NCBI GenBank assembly: GCA_030248135.1
Contig: JASANC010003355.1
Location: 58,564 to 122,563 of the forward strand
DNA: 64,000 bases
Direction of reading: 5' to 3'
Source of the DNA: Theristus sp. LFF4_11
Lineage: Eukaryota; Nematoda; Chromadorea; Monhysterida; Xyalidae
Part shown: in pieces, positions 1 through 10,400 of the stretch
Layout: each line of letters opens with the position of its first letter
Position numbering within the stretch: position 1 is the first letter of the stretch
Made by a program: the position numbers and the translations under genes
Notes under the pieces: model-generated
Seen by the model: only the letters and a program-made list of their open reading frames with translations
Databases searched by the model: none
Told to the model about the DNA's origin: nothing

Positions 1-103
1 GCTGCCGTGGCATTTATTGATTATCGAAATCAATCATCTGTTGTTATGTGTTCAACAGAGCACCGTTGCTTTTTTCACTGTCTTTTTTCTTTTCTTTTTT
101 CAG

Positions 104-205
104 GAATCACTGAAAGAGGCACACCAGCTACTGAATCGTTACAAAAACGAGCTGAATCTGAGTCAAGACCAGCAACAACAGTCGTTGCCGTCGTTGTCCT
201 CCTGA
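104..205 (+). CDS. 3'-terminal exon of an unidentified upstream gene (partial)
   Basis: A pyrimidine run ending in TTTTTTCAG at 95-103 is a strong splice acceptor. The exon then reads 33 codons in phase 0 to a TGA at 203-205. The peptide is hydrophilic and helix-like, with the motif ESLKEAHQLLNRYKNEL followed by a glutamine and serine stretch, so it looks like the end of a coiled-coil segment. The protein family is not recognisable from so short a piece. The rest of the gene lies left of the window. An AATAAA signal 205 bases downstream supports this being a last exon. Confidence 0.6.
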   Translation, partial: ESLKEAHQLLNRYKNELNLSQDQQQQSLPSLSS

Positions 206-409
206 CGACGTTTGTGCAGCGCACCGCAGTATTCAACCTGCCACCGTGTGTGTTGTTGTTGTTTGTAAGAAACTGATCTCCAATCTGTGCGTATCATTGT
301 TCAGTCGTATAACTCTGAACAAAACACAACGCTGTGCTCTGTTGTGTTCATCATCTTTTTCATCATTCAATTCATCTGTCTCATCTGATTCCATATTACC
401 GAACGTGTG

Positions 410-415
410 AATAAA
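410..415 (+). terminator. Polyadenylation signal AATAAA
   Basis: A canonical AATAAA hexamer lies about 205 bases after the stop of the preceding terminal exon and on the same strand. It is the likely cleavage and polyadenylation signal of that transcript. Confidence 0.5.
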
Positions 416-1596
416 AATGCTTTTGAGCAATGCAACCCCGGTTCGGTTTGTCGAATCGACTTTTCCGTATGAATGGTTCTTTTTTTGAAAATTCAAGCGG
501 TGAAATTTAGCAGAGAAACTACGACCAGCTTTCACGTTTCAACGAGAGTAAATATAGTGACGCGCTTGATGCGCTGGTTACTCTGATTAGGCTTCTGGTA
601 TATAATCATACACAATGGAGCGAATGGTTTCCATTGGCCACCAAGTTTGTCATAATAATCCGGCTTTTGTTCATGTATTATAAAAAAAATAGTCGCATTT
701 GGAAAACATTGAAATGCAAAAACAACGCGCATGAAATACATATGGTACGGTTCTGACCAAATTCGAGTGGTCTCCTAGCACAGTGCGGTATTTCAACACG
801 CGGTGGCAAAATTGTTTATTGATTGGTCGGTTTTTTCGATGCATTAATTGTAACCGCACGGACCCGCTGCCAAATTTGCTCCACTTCCGAGATTCATTAT
901 GAATTGACAGGAGAACTGAAGCCCACAATGTTCGACATTGTCATTTCTCACCGGTTCGGCCGTATAATACGTGCAAAAGTTTCGAAACGCTGCACGCGCA
1001 CGTGTGTTTTTGCGTGGAAACATTGAACTAACTCAAATATTGTGATCAATTGCAATTTGTTTCAGCTATCGGATTGTTTTCAGCGTAAATTGAGGAGCAT
1101 TCATGAAGCAGTATTTAATGACCGCGTAGTGAGTCTTATTGCGTATCGCACATCGTCGCGTCAACTGACGTGAACATGTGCGGTGTCGAGGCCCCACCAT
1201 AGGGCACAGCACCACGCGGATCGACGTACCACGTCAAATAAGTCAAGACGCTTCACTAAATACTGCTTCATGAATGCCTCTATGGACTCCGAAAACAGTA
1301 CGTGCAAACACCTCATCATTGCGTTTTGTTTCGTTGGTGGCTGCGTAACAGCACGCGGGTGACCGCAACAGTCGCTCAGTCATACGTCAACTGTCTGCTG
1401 ACAGATTGCACCTTTTTGTGTTCAATCATACATTCACAAGCTCTTGTGTGTTTTTTTAAATTTGGTTTGTTTTCACACGTACTATTCATCATCCACACTT
1501 CACGCAATTGAACGCTCACTTTCACATGAAAAAAAACACGGTGGAACATGCAGAAACCACTATTTAACGACGGGAAACCAAAGTGCCAAGATCAAG
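416..1596. other. Intergenic spacer
   Basis: There is no supported gene here. It contains a foldback element at about 1094-1277 and presumably the promoter of the methyltransferase gene. I see no convincing TATA box. Open frames of 60-90 codons in this stretch lack splice context and family resemblance. Confidence 0.6.
1094..1277. repeat. Foldback MITE, family H (copy 1)
   Basis: The ends are inverted copies of GCATTCATGAAGCAGTATTT (left arm at 1094-1115, right arm at about 1253-1275). The same arms occur at about 31967-32053, 43151-43237, 46361-46437 and 59334-59612. This copy has the longest loop, about 130 bases. No coding sequence is present, so it is a non-autonomous hairpin element. 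Confidence 0.75.
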
Positions 1597-3461
1597 ATGT
1601 TTGCCGTTCACCAATACGGCCGTCCTGTCGTGCTGCTGTGCGTCGCCGTCGCTTGTATGCTCGTTTACGCGGCGTTTCTGCGCAATCAATCGGTCACATC
1701 AACCAATCACTTCGTCGAACGCATCTACGGCACCGTTGTGAACGCGTATCTCAGGTCCGCTGAAAATAACCAGCCGAACAAACGCTTACTGGCGGACGAG
1801 CAGACCGATTTGACCAATCAGCGCGCCGTGTTTCTGCAGCAAAAGGCGGCACGGCTTGTGCGTGAGCCGGAGAAGTACGCGCGGAAACTGTGGAAAATTG
1901 TGAGAGAAACAGAAAGATCGAAATTTGCTGGCGGATTGGATATACTGTGCGAACTTTGTAACTTACTATGTCAAATGTTGCAGATTTTGTTATTAAAGGC
2001 CCGTTTGTACCTGACGTATGCAGACGTACGTCACGTATGAACGGTAGTATGCCATAGCACGGGACCTAAAGTGCTGTGCCGTGCCGTATGCGCATACGTC
2101 CAGGTATAAACGGGCCTTAAACCTAACATAAAACCGACACTTTGATTGAGCGCGTTTCTCGACAGGCCGACCAGGCATTCTGTCGTTTTCGCGTGCGCAT
2201 TGGCGACACCACGGGTGGCGGCAAATGGATGTGCGCGCCGTGGCGTGCGAGGACACTCGCCAACTGTGTCATGTGAGAGCGAACAAACTGGTGTGCCATA
2301 TTGGCGCACTCAGGTGCTATGAACTGCTGGCGGACTGTGAATTGGACGCTTTCACTTGTAATCAATCAATCAGGGCCAAGTGTCCAGCAGTCAAAGATCG
2401 ATCGGTATATTGGAGAAAATGGATTTCAACGAGTTTGCTGAGCGACCACTGCGCCGGTTACACATTGTACAATCTCGCAAAAACGGTTCTGTACGAAATA
2501 ATATGCAAAATGAAAATAATTGGTGTTTCAGTTATTCACTGGGCGTCGGCGGCGACGTCAGCTGGGAGCGCCATATGATTCAGATGCTGCCAAACTGCCG
2601 CGTCTACTCGGTCGACGACAACGTCAAATACGCGGCGTTGTTCAATTTTGCCAACCGGTATTGTTGCGTTTTTTTGTATTTTCGCTTGTTGTTGAGTCTC
2701 GAGTGGGCATTTGAATTATGCCACGGCAAAATCGTAAGGAACTGAAACCTGTACTGTAAATGCTTTCACGTCAAACCTTCAGATTGTTCAAGTTAAAAAA
2801 TTAATTCACTTTGCATGCCGTATTTTGAATTGGCCAATCAGGCAAAAATTGATCAAGTAAAAACCCGAGTCCCTGAAATATACGACCAGGTACATTAGGC
2901 TATTTTGAATTGCCGCATCAAGCATAAAACCAAATTCCTTTCAACGTCTGCAAACGCATTAGTCGCAGAACAAAGAGGATAGATGCTATCCAACAGCTAA
3001 ACCAGCACAATCAATTTAGCACGGTTGAGTTCATCGGCAAGCGAATCGTGCCGCACACCACAGTCGTCAGTAACACTTCGACTGTACCAGACAACGTTTG
3101 GTCACTGGTGCAGCACATCAAGGACAACAACAATTGGAACATTGAATTCTTGAAAGTCGACATTGAAGGCACTGAATACGCGGTCTTGAACGAAGTAATG
3201 GCACTGATCGCTGGGGGACGTTTGCGTGTGTGCCAACTGAACTTTGAGTCGCACCTAAATCAAAGGGATTCAAAGGTCCAGGTCTCCGAGAAAATGCTAC
3301 ACACGATGTTAGCTAACATTGAATTGGCCGGATTCAACTTGTATTATCGGGAGGTCAACTATCCGGCAGGCGTTCGGTTCATTGAGTGGTGTTACATTCA
3401 TTCGAATTGCACGCAGCGCTATGGCCTGCATCCGCGCACGCACCGAAATTTTCTGCGATGA
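1597..3461 (+). CDS. Membrane-anchored FkbM/METTL24-like methyltransferase
   Basis: Exons 1597-1899, 2166-2239, 2532-2657 and 2969-3461 give about 331 residues with phases 0, 2, 2 closing. Residues 10-27 form a hydrophobic helix after a short basic start, suggesting a type II Golgi or ER membrane protein. The luminal part has the layout of the METTL24/FkbM families: the RIGDTTGGGKWMC segment, then YSLGVGGDVSWE, which corresponds to the SAM-binding strand-loop, VYSVDDN as the following acidic strand, and LKVDIEGTEY, which is the FkbM-type DIEG motif. This points to a SAM-dependent methyltransferase. Its substrate cannot be read from sequence. The donor of exon 2 (GTGGCG) is weak and is the least certain junction. 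A family-E foldback element sits in intron 1. Confidence 0.8.
1995..2122. repeat. Foldback MITE, family E (copy 1)
   Basis: It is about 125 bases long with inverted ends built on TTAAGGCCCGTT and internal CTGACGTATGC/GCATACGTC. It lies in intron 1 of the methyltransferase gene. A second copy is at 32990-33126. Both are bounded by TTAA-like sequence, compatible with a TTA or TTAA target duplication. Confidence 0.7.
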
Positions 3462-4189
3462 TAAGTTGAATGATTTTGAAAACGGCATTTAAAAAGCATT
3501 TTAAAAAGTCGATTGCCACGGGCTTTCACAATCACTGTGGACTCAATTCCTTTTTTTTGTTTTTTGCACTACTTTATCGAGAAGGCTTTCTGCTGTCCTC
3601 CGATTTTTACTGATCAGAATTTTTTTCTTGATTTGTTTAGCAGGCCACTTGATAATTCTTGCACAAATGTGTGATGCAAATTGTTTTAAAAAAGTGCCTG
3701 CTACGTTTCACAACATTGTCGTGCCAATGGAATAACAGTGGCACAGAAAATTAATGTGGAAAAACGATATAAACCGGTTGCAAACGCCTGAAACCACAGA
3801 TCATGTCAACGTGTATGCTGAAAAATTCGTTCATTAATGTTCTCGCATCGTTAAAAACGACACGTTAAAAACTTTTCGGCCACTGCTGCGCAGATTTCGT
3901 CGTAATCACTTTTGACGTCTTTATGATGAACATTTCGCTTTCGCAATTATTACTGTTTGTTTTCAAGTGAATGATGATGTGAAATTCATGTTGACACTTT
4001 GCAACTGTGTGCGTGTGACACCGCGTGTGTAAACATTGGTTTTGTGACGATTGCACCGTAACAATTCAATTTTTACACACTTATCGATTGCAGCAATCGT
4101 GTTACCTTTCGACTGTTCGTGTGCACTTTATTTCATTGGCGTCAGTTTTCACGCCGTAAAACGTTGAAACTACGATTTCGCAACCGCCA
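3462..4189. other. Spacer between methyltransferase and SDR genes
   Basis: About 730 bases of AT-rich sequence with the 3' UTR of the methyltransferase gene and the upstream region of the next gene. No repeat family or polyadenylation hexamer was identified with confidence. Confidence 0.5.
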
Positions 4190-6414
4190 ATGAGCGACTG
4201 GCTGTCGCAGAAGCGAACGTTCTGCGCACTGGTCGGCTGCGCCGACTGTTTCGGCGTCGGGCTGTGCGTGCAGCTCGCGCATGCGCTCGCGCCTGGCTCA
4301 TGCCTGCTGTTGGTCGATGCTGAGGTGGAAGCGTTGAAACAGGTAGAGCACGCATGTTTAGACCTGTCACTTGTTTTGCAGAATACAGAGCTCGCGAAAG
4401 AAGTATGGACGGAGTTGCAAGAAAACTGTAGATTTACCGCACAATTAATTGAATTGTTTGATTTCAACCAAAACCCGAGTCATCCGTACTTCTCCTTGTC
4501 ATTTTTTCAAAGTTTCGCATGCTCTGGATTCTGCAAAAAAGAGTGACAGGTTTCAACAAACGTACTTTGCTGTGTACGGTTTGTGTTTTGCATAAAAATT
4601 CATAGTTTTCCAAAGTATAGCCGATAAATAAAAAAACGCAGAACAACTACAAGTTGTTGAGTCATTTTTTTCGGTGCGACAGAAGAATTCGGCGCAGCGG
4701 CCATCGAAAACCACAGCAAGTTTTTTTCTCAAAATTGTTCAAAAAATCAAAAACGCACCCAGCTGCGCACACTGTTGGCCTCCGACGAGTGCTCGATTCA
4801 CATGGTGCTCGCGAAGCTCGACCTCCGCACGGCGACGACACCGGAGCTCGATCGGCTGTTCTCGTTCGCGTTCCTCGGCTCGCACGTCGGCAGCTACGAG
4901 ACGACGGTGCTACTGATGAACAACAACGGCGAACGCAAAAGCAAGCGGTGCGACGGCGACAACTTGGCCGGCCATTTGGACGCGCAGCTGCTGCGCGATG
5001 TGGCCGATGTGCAGGTATACACATGTAACGTGGAGTTATGCAAACGTGTCCGGACTACGGAATGTCCGATTAAACATGGCAGCTTTTTTTCAGGGTTCAA
5101 GGAGCGCGCGACTTTCAGAAAAAAAGACGTTCAGAAACCAAACTGTGTGCCAAATTTGACGCGTTTTTTAAACTAACGGTTTATCCGCGCTATTCTGTTC
5201 ATTCTTTTTCCGTTGCACACATGACTGGGAATGATGTTCGCATTTTTGAAAAAGACAACTCCTAGTCTGCGACTGATCCCGCCTTGATGGACTGCCTCAT
5301 TTATTCGGCCATACTGTAAACTGACGTCATTTGCTTTAGAAACGCCCGTTTGTCAAAGTACAGGCACTAAAATTTCAGTTTGGTGTGACTGATTCGACAT
5401 TCACCATTTGTTTAAGGGAAGAAATCGGCTAAATGGAAAGTCTGGTTTGCTGTGAACGGCAAGCGCATGTTTGGCGGCACATGACGTCATTTCAGTGGGA
5501 CACGTTTAATAAAAATAGGTCATACATACGGCACAGCGGTTCACAAGCAACTCGCTGGATTGGCAGTAAAACTCCGTTGATGCGGTCGGCAACGATTTGC
5601 CATTGGCCCATGAATGAGCGAGGATGGAGTGAAGTCTGATGTTGCCAGCAAGGCGCGGCTTTGCCAGCACAGCCGCAATTTCCAATCGCACCACTGGCCG
5701 TCTGTTCTGCAGATCGCAGGCAGCATGTCGTTGGCGGCGGCGTTTCTCCGTAGTTGCCTCAGTGTACAGCAAAAGTTCGTGATCGTTGTCGATCGAGAGT
5801 CAACATCAGGCGTGCAATGTGCCGGTAAAGTTTTTTTCAGCCGAATGAAATTTTCAAAATGGCGGATCCAACAAAAAAATGCGAGGCTCTTGTTTTACCG
5901 GCTGTCAATAAATGTAATTTCAGTGAAATCAGCGCGCGAGGCATACACGCGCTGCCTTGCGGACGAGCACAACAGCATTCGTGTGTTGAACTATACGATA
6001 CCAGCGGCGTGGAAGTGCAAGGCCACTGTGAAACGTGGTATACAAGTTGCACACTTTTTTGCAAACCAAGAAATGAACCAGCCATACTGACGAAAAAGTG
6101 GAAAAATTTCAGAAAACGGCAAAGTCCTGATGAACGGAACTATTGCGACGGCCGCAAAATCTCGGGCACAATCAACAACAATGCAAGAACAAAAACAGCA
6201 ACAACAACAACCATTGGACGCAAGCACGCACGTACGACAATGCAACCAATCACTGACGGTTGGATTGGTGAAAGTACTGCGTTTGAACCGGTTTGACAGT
6301 GGCGCCCGGGTGCACATTGCCTACAATGGAAGTGGCAATTTTGTTATTGACTACTCGTTTTGTAGTCGCCCGGATAGCAATAACTTCTACGCACGCCAGG
6401 TGTTGGTGGAGTGA
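4190..6414 (+). CDS. SPR: Sepiapterin-reductase-like SDR, catalytic residues altered
   Basis: Exons 4190-4342, 4763-5014, 5713-5824, 5924-6037 and 6113-6414 close in phase and give about 310 residues (human SPR has 261). Alignment with SPR from memory is collinear: the N-terminal Rossmann turn VGCADCFGVG for TGASRGFG, LLMNNNG for LINNAG, SIRVLNY for NVRVLNY, and FDSGARVHIAYN for the C-terminal FKSGAHVDFYD. SPR reduces sepiapterin and 6-pyruvoyl-tetrahydropterin in BH4 synthesis. Here the catalytic tyrosine of YCAGK is replaced by glutamine (QCAVK, Q170, with K174 kept). The usual serine region is shortened, the NADP-phosphate contact residues are changed, and the C-terminal substrate aspartate is alanine. 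I infer a pseudoenzyme or an SDR with another role. The last exon carries a glutamine-rich insertion and a C-terminal extension. Confidence 0.72.
5072..5320. repeat. Interspersed repeat, family B (copy 1)
   Basis: This roughly 250-base unit begins near AACATGGCAGC and ends at TTTATTCGGCCAT. It is shared with 42298-42565 and, inverted, with 58468-58560 and 58695-58945. It lies in intron 2 of the SDR gene and directly abuts a family-A element. It has no long open frame. Confidence 0.7.
5320..5507 (-). repeat. MITE family A (truncated copy)
   Basis: It is inverted relative to the full copies at 36403-36606 and 37813-38017. Full copies have terminal inverted repeats AAACGTGTCC/GGACACGTTT. Here one end reads GGACACGTTT, but the opposite end has lost about 16 bases at the junction with the family-B repeat. 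It is intronic in the SDR gene. Confidence 0.7.
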
Positions 6415-6556
6415 TGTATTGTTTATACTGTTTTGGCGATGATGGCACTTTTATGACAGTTGCACGCCAAAGTAGAAATTTTATTATTTTTGTCCATTTT
6501 TGGCTTGTCTACTCATGGTGTCTTACACTTCTCTGGTATTATGCCGTGCGCTGTAG

Positions 6557-6562
6557 AATAAA
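6557..6562 (+). terminator. Polyadenylation signal of the SDR gene
   Basis: AATAAA lies 143 bases after the SDR stop codon in an AT-rich context. It is the best-placed polyadenylation hexamer for that transcript. Confidence 0.55.
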
Positions 6563-7400
6563 ACTAAACTGAACTGAGAAATTTTGTCTATACTATTGGA
6601 TGTTGTCCACAGTCGATTTTGTGTCTAATTTTGCCAAACTCATGGTCACTTTTATCGGTTTGTTCAACTCAGATTAGTCATAAAAATAGAGATGATCACA
6701 GAACGCGCTTGGGATGAATGGGCAAGCTGACGCCCATTTTTCTGTTGTCGCCGTGTTTACATGTTTCTTTTTACGCTTTCAATTGACGTTTGAATTTGTA
6801 GTCGCTGGACATTGTTGAAACTGTGTGAACAATTTGATGATCCTTTTCGGTTATAGTTTTTGAAGGTTTAGTCACGCAAAAACCGTTGTCAATTTCATGC
6901 GCTACAAAGTGTAACAGTTGAAAGCATAAACAAAATTGTTGTGAAAAATAGAGAGCAGTTTGGAAGCCTTTAGTTACAAAGTGGCATGTGTGGGTTGTGT
7001 GAGATCGGAGATCTGTCTGTAAGCTAATTTAGTCCTGTTTATTTTGATGACAGCTGCGTGGACAAAACAATGGACGGTCATTCAGGTGAGCTTTCGCGCA
7101 ATTCAGCTTTAAATTTTTCGCACCTTGTTTTTGTTCACCACCACACAAAGTTTAACGTTTCTTGGATGGTGAACAAAAGAAACGAATCAAAATCAAGCTC
7201 ATGCCAAATCATTGCCGCTGCTTTACATTTTTTTGCGTACCGGTCCGTGTTCTTGAACAGAAAATTCTGATAAGACAGAAACTTGACACAAAGTTGGTCT
7301 CTGACCGAAAAAAACACTGCCGGTTGTTTGTCAACAATCTCCATTTTGAATTTTTCGTCGAAAAAGACTGTACTGATGATTCAGACGCGTGTTTAACGGG
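6563..7400. other. Spacer between SDR and NAGLU genes
   Basis: About 840 bases of AT-rich sequence without supported exons or repeat copies. It should contain the NAGLU promoter. Confidence 0.5.
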
Positions 7401-10400
7401 ATGCTGAATTCTTTGATCGCGCTCAGTTTGGCATGTGCCGTTCACGTCAGCTGTGCGAATGACGATCAGAAACCAGGCCAGTTTAAAAAAGTTTTTGCAA
7501 TTTTTCTCACAAATAAAACCTATCAATCAGACCAAAGTCGAACTGATTGAGTGCTTTTTGTGCTCACTGGTTAGTCCGACCAATTCGATGCAGCCAATCA
7601 GCACGCCAGATTCAATAGCCAGAAGGCATAAATTGCATCTGTTTCACAGGTTGACTGTCCAGTTTATCAAACTTCTAAAACCATGAAACTGTTTTGTTCT
7701 TCAGCGATCCCGGAATTCCCCGCAAAACTGATCAGACGCCTGCAATCGATCAGCCCTGTCGCGACGCAGCGAGCCGCCGTCGAGGCGTTGCTTCGTCGAC
7801 TGTTGCCCGAACATGCCGACCAGTTCATTGTGACGATAAAAGATGTCGCAAGCGATACGGGTGTCCAGTGGGGCGGTGTCACGGTCAGTTTGGGTTGTGA
7901 CCGATTTTGCAGGTTTACATGATGCTGCAGGCAGCTGTTCTCTTGAGAGCCGGACAAATTCACGTTGAAGCCCTCTGGCAGAACTTTGCTTTTAAAATTA
8001 TTCAAACCGTTAATTATATCGATCAAAGAGCAGCAGGATTCTTATGAAAGAGTGCGGGGGTGTCACAATATATTCTCAAACGCCATTTTATTCCTGTATG
8101 CAGTTCGTGTGCGTTTCAAATTCTGCAGGTTGACAACGCGCCGAACGGAAAAATCCGAATAACCGCGCAAACCGGCTACCAAGCAGGCTACGGCATCAAT
8201 TGGTACGTACGTCGGTACCTTCAAGCGCAGGTATCTTGGGATGGTCTGCAGCTGGACAACATTCCCGCGACACTGCCAGCCCTGCACGCGAAGCAGACGC
8301 TGACGCCAACCAGACCGTACGGTTTTTTTGAGATGTTTTGAGTTTTCAATCGCAAAAGCTTGGTTGAAAAGTAAAAGGTTCAGTTTTGCAAGGCACCTGT
8401 GCTGTGACTATTAGATTTTTTGGGGTTCTACGACTCGATGCGTTTGCAGACGTCGAAAGGAAACTAGTTTCAATCTTTATGTGGTGATTCAAAATAGCCT
8501 AAGTGTCCCGGCACTATTTGGGTAACTCGGATCACTTTGCCAAATTTGAATTCCCGCGTCATGCATGAAACTGTTTACCTAAGTATCTATGCGCGCATTG
8601 AGTCTCGGAACCAAAATAAAATAAAATATCTGAGATACGTTTCAGGCAAACATAAAAAAACTGAAAGCCAGTTTGCTGGACATCGTGTTTGTATTTATAG
8701 TAACAAATCAATGCATTTCGAAACCGATGAGTTCTCTTGAGAACATACATGCTGTTCATACAGTTTTATCGGAGTTTCCTGCTTTTTCGCGAAAAATAAA
8801 ATGGATGGATGGACGAGAAAGATAAAAAAAAGAATCATCAATAGCAACACTTTTCCATTCGTTCAGCATTCAGTACTTCGGCAACGTGTGCACGCACAGC
8901 TACTCGTTCGTCTGGTGGTCATGGACGGAGTGGTCCCGGTTCATCGATTGGCTCGCGTTAAACGGGTTTAACGCGCCACTCGCGCAGACCGGCATGGAGG
9001 CGGTCTGGTCGAAGGCGTTCAGGACGCTCGGACTGACGCAGCATGAACTCGACGATTATTTCACGGGACCGGCGTTTTTGGCGTGGTGACAGTGATTATT
9101 GATTGGCCGTTTTATTGATTGATGATTGATTGATTGATTGATTGATTTTATTCGACACACTGTATGTGCCAGGCACAAGGAAGTCCAGTTTCCAGGCGAG
9201 CAAAGCTGGCCACACAGCCAATCACACACATGTTATTATTTCAAAAAAAGCCAATGTTTCGCCGTGTCAACCAATCCAGGCGAATCAAAGCACCGAAATT
9301 CAATTTTTTTAGCCAATCAACCAGCTGGAGTGTTTCGAATAGAAAGAACTACGGCACAATTTCAAAAAAAAAACCAGATCCAGAATTGAAATGAAATATA
9401 CCAATGCAGGAACCGCATGGGCAATCTGCGCAAATGGGGCGGCCCACTGTCGCAGCACTGGCACTCGACTGAAATGGCGCTGCAGAAGAAGATCCTGCGA
9501 CGCATGACCGAACTCGGCATGACGCCGGTGCTCGCGAGCTTTGCTGGAATTGTGCCGCACGGATTGGCGGAGTGAGTTGGTTGTCGCCAATGAGATCGTT
9601 TTAAACGGAGACAACTTCAACGAACACAATGCTGCAATTGTCTTAAAAATGAAAATCGACCTTTTGACGTTGACAATGCTAAAATCCGTTAAACAGTGCG
9701 ACTAATTCAGCCGTCGTTACTTGCACAAAAAAGGTTTCACCGCAGTTCTTTCAGACAGTACCCAGAGGCGAACATCACCAAGGTCGGCTGCTGGAGTGGC
9801 TTCAGCAAAGTCTACACTTGCCTCGATTTCCTTGACCCGATCGATCCGCTATTCCATCGAGTTGCAAAGGAGATTCTTTTGGAGGTAGATATAACTTTTT
9901 TTGGAAATTTACAATTTTCATCCACGACTTTTCACACGTTGCTTCAGACGAAAAAGGCCTATGGCCTGTACCACCTGTACAGCGCCGATCCGTGGAACGA
10001 ACAGAAGCCGAGCTCGTTCGACCACGCTTATTTGCGACAAGTCGCAATGAACATTCACGGTGGCATGGCCGATGTCGATCCATACGCTGTTTGGTTCGAC
10101 TCTCAACTTTTTTCGTTTTAGTTTATATCGCGGCGCTGACTTCATTTCATGAATAGCATGTCTTGCAGTAAGCTGATTGGTTAGTTTGAATGAATACCGT
10201 AAAGTCTTGCATATAAGGTCTCCTTATATAAATTTGAAAATCCAAAAATTTCTGAAAAAAGTGGAATTTTGTGTGACAACCTTATAAGTGGGAGGAGGTC
10301 TTATAAACCGAACATTAGCAATTTCGGGCCTTATAAACGGAGTAGGATTTTGATCAAGTCAAAATTTTGAATTTTTTGGTTTCCCGCCGTGTGACACTCC

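Noticed and set aside
4382..4430. Possible extra SDR exon (NTELAKEVWTELQEN)
   Set aside because: It has an acceptor-like start, but no in-phase donor. Exon 1 joined directly to 4763 gives the correct SPR spacing.
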